6,418 nt of DNA, from the NCBI GenBank assembly GCA_035458865.1, contig DATHYZ010000126.1:1-6418 (forward strand). The letters run 5' to 3'. This DNA is from DATHYZ01 sp035458865 (lineage in GTDB: Bacteria > Chloroflexota > Limnocylindria > Limnocylindrales > CSP1-4). The notes under the pieces are model-generated. The model did no database searches. It was given only the letters and a program-made list of their open reading frames with translations, and was not told the DNA's origin. The position numbers were made by a program, and so were the translations under genes. Shown one piece after another: positions 1 through 4,868 of the stretch; the stretch's first letter is position 1; each line of letters opens with the position of its first letter.

Positions 1-2
1 TC

Positions 3-404
3 GCCGGCCTGCTCCTCTTCAAGGGCGTCCTCCTGGTGCTGGTCGTCGCCGGTGCGTACCTCCGAGATACGGGCCCGCTGCGTGATCTCATCGCGCTCCC
101 GCTGGAGGTCTTCACGGCCCTTAGCGAGACCCCGCTGGCGGGGCTTGTCGCCCTGGCCCTCGTTGCAGCCCTGGTCCTCTCCGCGGCCGGACTCCTTGGT
201 GGCCGGCGCTGGGGCTGGGTCGGGGCGATGGTGACGACGGGGATCTTCCTGGCCACCGACATCTACGCCTTCAGCGAGGGCTCGGGGAACGACCTCTGGA
301 TGGCCCTGAACATCATCACGGTCTTCTACCTCAACCAGGCCGAGGTCCGGCGGGTCGTGGGCGTGGCCTCCGCGACGTCCGGATCGGGTGACCAGGACCG
401 ATGA
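3..404 (+). CDS. Small multi-pass membrane protein, 5' end outside window
   Basis: The reading frame is already open at the left edge, so the true start lies upstream; an internal GTG at 36 is possible but would cut into the first hydrophobic segment. The visible 133 residues hold about four hydrophobic stretches: around LLLFKGVLLVLVVAGAYL, LAGLVALALVAALVLSAAGL, WVGAMVTTGIFLATDIYAF and LWMALNIITVFYL, with a short basic then polar tail (EVRRVVG to SGDQDR). The pattern of compact helices with short loops is like small predicted membrane proteins such as the DUF2127 type, but I do not recognise the family firmly and give no function. The stop codon overlaps the next start in an ATGA, so the two are probably translationally coupled in one operon. 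Seen: open frame, hydrophobicity, overlap. Inferred: membrane location, operon. Confidence 0.8.
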   Translation, partial: AGLLLFKGVLLVLVVAGAYLRDTGPLRDLIALPLEVFTALSETPLAGLVALALVAALVLSAAGLLGGRRWGWVGAMVTTGIFLATDIYAFSEGSGNDLWMALNIITVFYLNQAEVRRVVGVASATSGSGDQDR

Positions 405-2227
405 CGACGCCACGTTCCCTGGCCGACGAGCAGCTGCTCCGCCGCTTCGAGCCGATCCTGCGCTTCACCGAGGGCGAGCTGTTCTTCCCGATGCCGACGG
501 ACGGCTACGTGGCCGGATGCGATCTGCTCGTCGGCGTGGCCGACCGGGGCCTCGAGGTCGTGGTTCCGCACGGGGAGCTCTCCCTGGAGCGTCTCGGCGA
601 GGTCGTGGAGCCGGCCCCCGGGAAGGTGCGGTTCATGCGGTTCGTCCAGGAGCCGCTCGATCCGATCGCGCTGGCGCGATGGAACAACCGACCGGATCGC
701 CCGAGGTTCAGGGCGCCGGGGCGCCTGGCGCGGGTCGGTCTGCTGGCCCGGATGCTCGACGCGGCGTCAGTGGCCTCGCTGCTCGTGCGCGGCAAGGTCC
801 CGGGCGGCACCGCTGCGGCCGCGGCCGTCAAGTACGACGAGATCCGGGACCGCGATCCCCGCATCAGCTACCACGCCCGGGTGGTCCGGGAGGCTGGGTG
901 GATCGTCCTCCAGTACCTGTTCTTCTACGCGATGAACGACTGGCGGTCGAGCTTCGACGGAGCCAACGACCACGAGGCGGACTGGGAGCAGGCCTTCGTG
1001 GTCCTCGAGGAGCTGCCCGACGGGGAGGTGCGGCCCGTCTGGTTCGCCGCGGCCGCCCATGACGAGGAGGGCGACGACCTTCGGCGACGCTGGGACGATC
1101 CCAGGCTCGAGCTGATCGGCGAGCACCCGGTCGTCTACCCGGGCGCCGGGTCGCACGCGACCTACCTCGAGCGCGGCGAGTACCTGATGCGGCTGCCGCT
1201 GCCGGGCGACGAGCTGCTCCGGGGCGTGCTCGAGGCGCTTCGTCGCTTCTGGCGCGACACGCTGGGCCAGCCGGACCCGGGCGACATCGCCGATTCGGTC
1301 CAGCGGGCGTTGAGCGTGCCCTTCGTCGACTACGCCCGTGGCGACGGCCTGGCCGTCGGGCCGGGGCAGGAGGTCGAGTGGAGCCCGATCCTCATCGACG
1401 ATGCCGTGCCCTGGGTCGACGCCTATCGCGGCCTGTGGGGGCTCGATACCCGTGACCGGCTGGCTGGCGAGCGGGCTCCCGCCGGGCCGAAGTACACGCG
1501 TACGGGCGCCGTCCGGCAGTCGTGGAACGACCCGCTCGGCTTCGTCGGGCTGGCCAAGGTGCCCACGCCATCGCGGGTCACGGCGGCCTTCGAGACCCGG
1601 ATGGACGAGCTGGGTGCCGAGCTCGCGGCCGTCGAAGCGGAGGCGGATGGGCTCGCCCGGTCCCTGCCGGGCCTCGACATCGAGGTGCGATCGCTCGAGG
1701 CGGCGGACGGGATCGAAGCCTACCGGGAGCGCCGCGGGGCTGAGCTGGCCGACGGCGAACGTCGACTCGCCGAGCTCCGGACGACCGCCGCCGAGCTCCG
1801 GACGGCGATCGTCTCCACCCGGACCGCGGTCGCCCGCTGGGTCGCCGGAGATCACGGCGATCCGCGGGCCCACCTCTCCCATGCCGCCACGCCGGAGCCT
1901 CCGGAGGAGACGCGCACCCGGGTGTTCGCGGAGACCTGGGCCGCCCTGAGCGTCGGCCTCCTGGTGATCGCGCTCGCGGTCATCCTCTGGTTCCGCGTGC
2001 TGCCGGTCGCCCCGGCGCTCCTGGTGCTCGGGATCGGCTACCTGGCCATCGAATCCTTCGCCCAGCGGCGCGTGGAGACCCTCCTGCTTCGGGTCGTGAT
2101 CCTGCTGGCGTTGTTCGCGACGGTCCTCCTGGCGGCGACGTACGCTCGAGAGCTCCTCCTGCTGGCGCTGGCCGGTCTCGGTGCGTTCATCCTCATCGAC
2201 AACCTGCGGGAGATCCGCCGGCGGTAG
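401..2227 (+). CDS. Vps62-like (DUF946-like) domain protein with coiled coil and C-terminal four-helix membrane region
   Basis: 608 residues. The N-terminal two thirds (about 1-390) looks like the Vps62/DUF946 family: an opening RRFEPILRFTEGELFFP, an aromatic stretch WIVLQYLFFYAMNDW (167-181), a central DHEADWE (190-196) resembling the family's HEGDWE, a histidine at 220, and HPVVYPGAGSHATY (242-255) resembling its G-S-H-A-x-Y strand. Residues about 395-475 are rich in A, E, L and R with heptad-like spacing and are probably a coiled coil. Residues 513-601 form about four hydrophobic segments, ending in the basic tail NLREIRRR. Together this suggests a soluble domain tethered to the membrane. 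Known: Vps62-type domains occur in fungal, plant and bacterial proteins without a settled biochemical role. The ATG lies in the ATGA overlap with the upstream membrane gene, and AGGA at 394-397 is very close, so translational coupling probably matters. Family call by eye; gene itself very likely real. Confidence 0.9.
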   Translation: MTTPRSLADEQLLRRFEPILRFTEGELFFPMPTDGYVAGCDLLVGVADRGLEVVVPHGELSLERLGEVVEPAPGKVRFMRFVQEPLDPIALARWNNRPDRPRFRAPGRLARVGLLARMLDAASVASLLVRGKVPGGTAAAAAVKYDEIRDRDPRISYHARVVREAGWIVLQYLFFYAMNDWRSSFDGANDHEADWEQAFVVLEELPDGEVRPVWFAAAAHDEEGDDLRRRWDDPRLELIGEHPVVYPGAGSHATYLERGEYLMRLPLPGDELLRGVLEALRRFWRDTLGQPDPGDIADSVQRALSVPFVDYARGDGLAVGPGQEVEWSPILIDDAVPWVDAYRGLWGLDTRDRLAGERAPAGPKYTRTGAVRQSWNDPLGFVGLAKVPTPSRVTAAFETRMDELGAELAAVEAEADGLARSLPGLDIEVRSLEAADGIEAYRERRGAELADGERRLAELRTTAAELRTAIVSTRTAVARWVAGDHGDPRAHLSHAATPEPPEETRTRVFAETWAALSVGLLVIALAVILWFRVLPVAPALLVLGIGYLAIESFAQRRVETLLLRVVILLALFATVLLAATYARELLLLALAGLGAFILIDNLREIRRR

Positions 2228-2258
2228 GTGGGCGGCGGTCCTCCGGCTGGCGCGGGGG

Positions 2259-2313
2259 CAGCGTCGTTTCGGCCCCGGGGTCGCCTCGGGGCCGAAGGTC
2301 GGCGGCGACGCTG
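2259..2313. terminator. Compound hairpin between convergent genes
   Basis: An inner perfect 9-bp stem pairs 2268-2276 (TTCGGCCCC) with 2288-2296 (GGGGCCGAA) around an 11-base loop. An outer 8-bp stem pairs 2259-2266 (CAGCGTCG) with 2306-2313 (CGACGCTG), separated from the inner stem by one base on the left and nine on the right. It starts 31 bases after the stop at 2227 and lies just beyond the 3' end of the minus-strand gene at 2327, where a bidirectional terminator is expected. There is no T-tract, so this would be a non-canonical terminator, as is common in GC-rich genomes. Confidence 0.6.
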
Positions 2314-2326
2314 GCGATCCCCCGCG

Positions 2327-2557
2327 TCATCGCTGCGCCGGTTCCACCGTGAAGCCCGTGTGCGGGTTGACGACCGGCGCCCCGGGCTCCGCGGCAGGAG
2401 CCTCGGGTGTCGCGGGGGGAGCCGCGAGCGGCGCGACCAGGACTGCCGCGCAGAGAAGGGCTCCTGCACCCACGACCGCGATCGTCCAGGTCAGGTAGTG
2501 ATGTTGGACCGCTTGCGCGCCCGTGCGGCCGGGCTGCGCAGGTGCATGGATCGTCAT
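2327..2557 (-). CDS. Small single-pass membrane protein, 76 aa
   Basis: Begins at ATG 2557 with a good Shine-Dalgarno (GAGGGGG about eight bases upstream on the minus strand). The N-terminus (about 1-22, MTIHAPAQPGRTGAQAVQHH) is polar. One strongly hydrophobic helix follows at about 23-48 (LTWTIAVVGAGALLCAAVLV), then an Ala/Pro/Glu-rich tail of about 25 residues ending GFTVEPAQR. This predicts a single-pass protein with a short flexible tail, or an uncleaved signal anchor. I do not recognise the family. It converges with the Vps62-like gene and diverges from the tRNA remnant, so it appears monocistronic. The clean start signal and helix support reality; the plus-strand frames here look like shadows. 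Confidence 0.7.
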   Translation of the reverse strand: MTIHAPAQPGRTGAQAVQHHYLTWTIAVVGAGALLCAAVLVAPLAAPPATPEAPAAEPGAPVVNPHTGFTVEPAQR

Positions 2558-2693
2558 GGCGAACCCCCTCGGATCGGCACGCCCTCCTGGTCGTGCCCGA
2601 TACGATGGCGACGGTGCGAGCCCGAAACGTTCCCGCTCCGGGCAGCGGGTCGCGTGCGGACCGGATCAAGCCTTCGCACAGACTCGACCTGGC

Positions 2694-2730
2694 ACGTCCC
2701 CGTAGCTCAGCGGACAGAGCAGCCGCCTTC
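2694..2730 (+). repeat. Left copy of 37-bp direct repeat (tRNA-Arg 5' half), candidate attachment site
   Basis: Positions 2694-2730 match 4727-4763 perfectly. The match covers two bases before the tRNA, the acceptor 5' strand, the D arm, the 5' strand of the anticodon stem, and the anticodon loop through tRNA position 35. One mismatch (C2731 versus T4764) is followed by five more identical bases, after which the copies diverge. Upstream flanks also differ, as expected for recombination ends rather than a recent tandem gene duplication. Confidence 0.85.
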
Positions 2731-2771
2731 CAAGCGCAGGGGTCAGTCCGGCGTGCTTCCCCGCGTGGGAC
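2696..2771 (+). pseudogene. Truncated tRNA-Arg copy (5' half only)
   Basis: From GTCCCCG at 2696 through the anticodon loop the sequence equals the intact tRNA-Arg at 4729, except that the third anticodon base is changed (TCT to TCC). After AAGCG (2732-2736) nothing matches the tRNA: no T arm with TTCGAAT and no CGGGGGC acceptor strand or CCA. The anticodon stem is reduced to three pairs. GGGAC at 2767-2771 could pair with GTCCC at 2696-2700, but the spacing and missing T arm argue that this is chance. A changed anticodon in a broken fold should not be read as a new tRNA-Gly. The 5' half is best explained as the host-side remnant left by integration into the tRNA. The stretch from 2558 to 2897 holds no convincing protein gene; this remnant and the hairpin at 2817 are all I see there. 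Confidence 0.8.
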
Positions 2772-2816
2772 CTCTACCGAACCCGGCAGTGTTGGCCGGT
2801 GAGTTGCCGCACGAAG

Positions 2817-2852
2817 AGAGCCCGCCCCAGTCGGAGGACCGGAGCGGGCTCT
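2817..2852. terminator. Hairpin terminator candidate
   Basis: A 9-bp perfect stem pairs 2817-2825 (AGAGCCCGC) with 2844-2852 (GCGGGCTCT), extended by a G-T pair outside and by CC/GG after one mismatch inside. On both strands the stem ends in CTCTT, a short T-containing tail. It could end minus-strand transcription of the small ORF whose stop is at 2898, or be the old terminator of the disrupted tRNA on the plus strand. Confidence 0.55.
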
Positions 2853-2897
2853 TGGTGACCGGGCAAGCTAGCCCTGTTGCCGCTCAAGGATCTCTGC

Positions 2898-3116
2898 TCA
2901 GGCGCCTGACGCCCCGAAGCCACGTCGGAGCCAGCGGAGACGTGGCAGGTGGAGTCGGCGACCACTCGGACGCCGGCCCGAGCGCCCAGCAGCCTCGCGC
3001 CGGTGCTCATGGACCTCGCCGTCCACCGTGGTGGCTCGTCGGGCCTCGGCGGCGATGCGGCGCTCGTCCGCCTGGTGATCCGTTGTGATCCGATAGAGGA
3101 TCCTGTTCCCGTACAT
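2898..3116 (-). CDS. Small basic protein, 72 aa, unknown function
   Basis: ATG at 3116 is preceded on the minus strand by AAGGGGGGGC, with the G-run ending about five bases before the start, which favours this start. The N-terminal part (MYGNRILYRITTDHQADERR, then IAAEARRA) resembles short, charged, helical small proteins seen near many GC-rich bacterial genes. The C-terminal half is Arg/Gly/Leu-rich and less convincing, and may be a shifted continuation of something else, so the present stop could be the product of decay. No signal peptide or membrane helix. It ends at a perfect 12-bp palindrome (TCAGGCGCCTGA, 2898-2909), with a hairpin 45 bases further on. No family recognised. It lies inside the proposed element remnant. 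Confidence 0.45.
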   Translation of the reverse strand: MYGNRILYRITTDHQADERRIAAEARRATTVDGEVHEHRREAAGRSGRRPSGRRLHLPRLRWLRRGFGASGA

Positions 3117-3120
3117 CTCG

Positions 3121-3130
3121 GCCCCCCCTT
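3121..3130 (-). promoter_or_regulatory. Purine-rich ribosome binding site for the 72-aa ORF
   Basis: On the minus strand the sequence AAGGGGGGGC lies just upstream of CGAG-ATG. It is the main reason for placing a start at 3116 in an otherwise poorly coding stretch. Confidence 0.5.
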
Positions 3131-3387
3131 CGGCCGATGCGACCCTTCTGGTCGCTCATTGCCATCGTGCCGGGTGCCGCTCGCGGGCGCGATCCCAGGG
3201 GGGACCTCGCGGCTATCACGTTGCCGACAGCCAGGGCTGGTGCCATTCGGGCGATGCCTCAGGGAGGTCTGCGGCCCGACTCCCCAGGGTTCCCGGGGGA
3301 GCGGCGATGAGTGTCCGCCAGGTCCACGAGCCGAACGGCCCCCGTCGCCCGGCCGTGGGCTGGTCGCCGCCTGGAGGCTACGGAAAC

Positions 3388-3687
3388 CTAGGGGCGGTCG
3401 AAGAGAAGCTCCGGGCAGTCGAGCTCGCGCGAACGGTCGTCGATGGCGGCTTGGTACCCGAGAGATCCGTTCTCGGTCGCGGTGAAGAACTGGCCCTGTA
3501 GTTCGTCGCAGCTCGTCTCGTCGAGGATCGAGCGATATACCCCGGCGAGCCCGCCGTAGATGCGGACGTACGAGTCGACCGGATCGACACTCGGGTCGGG
3601 CGACGGCCGGGGCGTCGGACTTGACTCCGAGCCGCCACCAGCGAGCAGGGCGCCGGCGGCCAAGAAGACCACCACGAGACGCGCCAT
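3388..3687 (-). CDS. Small secreted protein with lipoprotein-like N-terminus but no lipobox cysteine, 99 aa
   Basis: Start taken at ATG 3687, where a signal peptide begins directly (MARLVVVFLAAGALLAGGG); an in-frame ATG at 3720 would add eleven residues before it. After the hydrophobic core comes LLAGG, where a lipoprotein would have LLAGC: codon 18 is GGC, one base from TGC. A Ser/Pro-rich spacer (20-36) follows, then a folded-looking region of about 63 residues with two cysteines (60 and 91) and the pattern TSCDELQGQFFTA to LGYQAAIDDRSRELDCPE, reminiscent of small lipoproteins I associate with high-GC Chloroflexota and Actinobacteriota. The frame is intact and codon use is typical, so it may still be exported, but it would not be lipidated at the usual site. 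GGGGGA lies about nine bases before the start. Function unknown. Confidence 0.7.
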   Translation of the reverse strand: MARLVVVFLAAGALLAGGGSESSPTPRPSPDPSVDPVDSYVRIYGGLAGVYRSILDETSCDELQGQFFTATENGSLGYQAAIDDRSRELDCPELLFDRP

Positions 3688-3851
3688 GACCTGTGATCCC
3701 CCGGCCATCGACAAGACCATCTCCGCCAGCCCCAGCTCCTGGGCTCGGGACGATCGTGATCGGCCCGGCGTGAGGCCACCGAGGGCCGAGGGTCACGACG
3801 GGCGGCCCCCGGTCGCCCGGCGCTCGGCTGGTCGCCCCCCCCGGACGAGAT

Positions 3852-3885
3852 CGCGCCGGCCGGCCCGGAGCGGGGGGCCGGCGCG
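3852..3885. terminator. Strong GC hairpin in gene-poor stretch
   Basis: A perfect 10-bp stem pairs 3852-3861 (CGCGCCGGCC) with 3876-3885 (GGCCGGCGCG), with further C/G pairing possible in the 14-base loop. It lies between the cyclase fragment and the secreted-protein ORF, both on the minus strand, where a terminator for the former gene would fit. No T-tract on either side. The rest of 3688-3985 holds no frame I trust. Confidence 0.5.
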
Positions 3886-3985
3886 TCAGGCTGGATGGTG
3901 CTGCTGGGCTGTCGCCGAGCCCCTGTTCAATCACACACCGTCGTCGGGGCCGCGTCGCTGACCACGAGAGGTCCACGGGTGCGTG

Positions 3986-4108
3986 GGTCTGGAGCCGGTT
4001 CGCGGTGTTGGTGGTGTCGCCGAGGGCCGAGAAGTTGCGCAGGTCGGGGCTGCCGACGTTGCCGACGAGGGCCGGCCCGGTGTTGATGCCGACCCGGAAG
4101 CGGGGCCG
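3986..4108 (-). pseudogene. Fragment of class III adenylate/guanylate cyclase catalytic domain
   Basis: One minus-strand frame encodes about 41 residues (RPRFRVGINTGPALVGNVGS, then PDLRNFSALGDTTNTANRLQ) that match the C-terminal half of the class III nucleotide cyclase core. Visible signatures are R-V-G-I-N-T-G-P, the GNVGS strand, F-S-A-L-G-D-T, and the N-x3-R pair (NTANR) that stabilises the transition state in active enzymes. Upstream the frame runs into recombinase sequence read in another frame; downstream, after LQT, similarity stops. The metal-binding N-terminal half of the domain is absent, so the fragment cannot be a working cyclase. It looks like a piece of a larger cyclase gene joined to the recombinase remnant by deletion. 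The long frame continuing to 2774 is otherwise not gene-like. Confidence 0.8.
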
Positions 4109-4112
4109 CTCG

Positions 4113-4625
4113 CTCCCGCAGGTCAACGTGAGCGACCTCAAGCCCGGTCAGCTCGCCGAGCCGGACGCCGGTGTCGTAGAGGAAGAGCAGGACCGCCGTG
4201 TCGCGTCGGCTGTTGAAGTCCCGGCCGCTCCCCGTCTTGAGCAAGGCCGCGACCTCGGCAGGGGAGACGACCGGGACCGGAGTCTCGGGCCCCGCGGCGC
4301 CTTCATCTTCTCCATCGGGTTCCGGCTGATCTCTTCCTCGTCCACGCACCACTTCCAGAACTGCTGGAGGGCGCGGTACTCGGCCGAGAGGGTGGCCGGC
4401 TTGACGCCGTCGCCCTTGCGCTTGGCGAGATACGACTCGATGTGCTCGCGGCGGACCGCTCCAGCAGTTCGTGGGCATCCCCTAGGCCGCGAGGTGGGCG
4501 AGCAGGGCGTCGAGGGCCGAAAGGTAGATCCGAGCCGTCTTCGGACGGCGGGTCGCCTCTAGATGGAGCGCGAAGCTCTCGCGTAGACTCGTGAGCGAAT
4601 CCGGAGCGGAGACGGAAGCGACCAT
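4113..4625 (-). pseudogene. Tyrosine recombinase/integrase (phage-integrase family), frameshifted and truncated
   Basis: Reading leftward from ATG 4625, one frame gives 47 codons of a core-binding domain (SLRESFALHLEATRRPKTAR, IYLSALDALLAHLAA) up to an in-frame TAG at 4484-4482, just where relatives read A-R-G-M-P. After a frame change near 4470 the similarity resumes (VRREHIESYLAKRKGDG, then LSAEYRALQQFWKWCVDEEE, ISRNPMEKMKAPR). A second change near 4290 restores the first frame for the start of the catalytic domain (PETPVPVVSPAEVAALL, RRDTAVLLFLYDTGVRLGEL, TGLEVAHVDL). The catalytic arginine of box I is the R of TGVRLGEL (codon 4163-4161). Sequence ends abruptly near 4113; the H-x-x-R box and the tyrosine nucleophile are missing, so it is inactive. 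It sits about 100 bp from tRNA-Arg, its probable target. Confidence 0.88.
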
Positions 4626-4632
4626 GACCTCA

Positions 4633-4665
4633 GTGCTAGCTGCTGAGCCATCCGGCGTGCTAGCA
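4633..4665. repeat. Paired GTGCTAGC repeats between integrase start and tRNA
   Basis: GTGCTAGC occurs at 4633-4640 and again at 4657-4664, 24 bases apart. Because GCTAGC is its own reverse complement, TGCTAGC at 4634-4640 also pairs with GCTAGCA at 4659-4665. Position just upstream of the recombinase start and near the tRNA would suit arm-type recombinase sites or an operator, but this is only positional inference. Confidence 0.35.
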
Positions 4666-4726
4666 GAACGCCGGTCGGTCGGAGGCGTCGATGCCCTGGT
4701 TTCGTGCGGGAACTGACCCGCTAACG

Positions 4727-4763
4727 ACGTCCCCGTAGCTCAGCGGACAGAGCAGCCGCCTTC
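4727..4763 (+). repeat. Right copy of 37-bp direct repeat (5' half of intact tRNA-Arg), candidate attachment site
   Basis: Identical to 2694-2730 over 37 bases, ending within the anticodon. In the proposed integration this copy came with the element and was joined to the host 3' half, giving the working tRNA. Confidence 0.8.
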
Positions 4764-4804
4764 TAAGCGGAAGGTCGCAGGTTCGAATCCTGCCGGGGGC
4801 GCCA
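4729..4804 (+). tRNA. tRNA-Arg (anticodon TCT)
   Basis: Full cloverleaf. Acceptor GTCCCCG (4729-4735) pairs with CGGGGGC (4794-4800), including one T-G pair. D stem GCTC/GAGC (4738-4741, 4750-4753). Anticodon stem GCCGC/GCGGA (4755-4759, 4767-4771) has four good pairs and a G-A mismatch at 27-43. Loop CTTCTAA carries anticodon TCT at 4762-4764, reading AGA. Variable loop AGGTC; T arm GCAGG-TTCGAAT-CCTGC (4777-4793). Discriminator G4801 and an encoded CCA at 4802-4804. It is the only intact tRNA in the window and the likely integration target of the neighbouring recombinase. No convincing terminator hairpin follows before the heliorhodopsin gene, 64 bases on. Confidence 0.97.
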
Positions 4805-4868
4805 TCCATCCGCTCGCGTCGCCCGTATCGATCATGACGGCATCCACCCCGAGCAGCGAGGTTCGCCC

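Larger units (their letters stand above)
2694..4763. mobile_element. Decayed integrative element bounded by tRNA-Arg 5'-half repeats
   Basis: The segment is bounded by the two 37-bp copies of the tRNA-Arg 5' half. A tyrosine recombinase pseudogene begins about 100 bp from the right-hand copy and reads leftward, the usual placement of int beside its att site. Inside lie two small minus-strand ORFs, a nucleotide cyclase fragment, and gene-poor stretches (3117-3387 and 3688-3985) in which I find no convincing frame, only hairpins. Known: tyrosine recombinases commonly use tRNA genes, usually restoring the 3' part; here the duplicated part is the 5' half, and the integrase lies on the 5' side of the intact tRNA, which is consistent. 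No replication, transfer or capsid gene remains, so this is a remnant, possibly with later deletions. Boundaries are inferred from the repeats. Confidence 0.6.

Noticed and set aside
767..1882. 371-codon minus-strand open frame
   Set aside because: Antisense shadow of the Vps62-like gene in GC-rich DNA; Arg/Pro/Gly-rich with no recognisable domain.
2696..2771. Possible tRNA-Gly with anticodon TCC
   Set aside because: The acceptor and D arm are those of tRNA-Arg, the anticodon stem is broken, and the T arm and CCA are missing.
2228..3088. 286-codon plus-strand open frame containing VPVAQRTEQPPSKR
   Set aside because: That peptide is the well-known artefact of translating through a tRNA gene; the frame also opposes the 76-aa gene and has no start signal.
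2774..4141. 455-codon minus-strand open frame
   Set aside because: Only the first part (codons about 12-52) is cyclase-like; the rest runs antisense or out of frame through the hairpin at 3852, the secreted-protein gene and the small basic ORF, with Arg/Pro-rich shadow composition.
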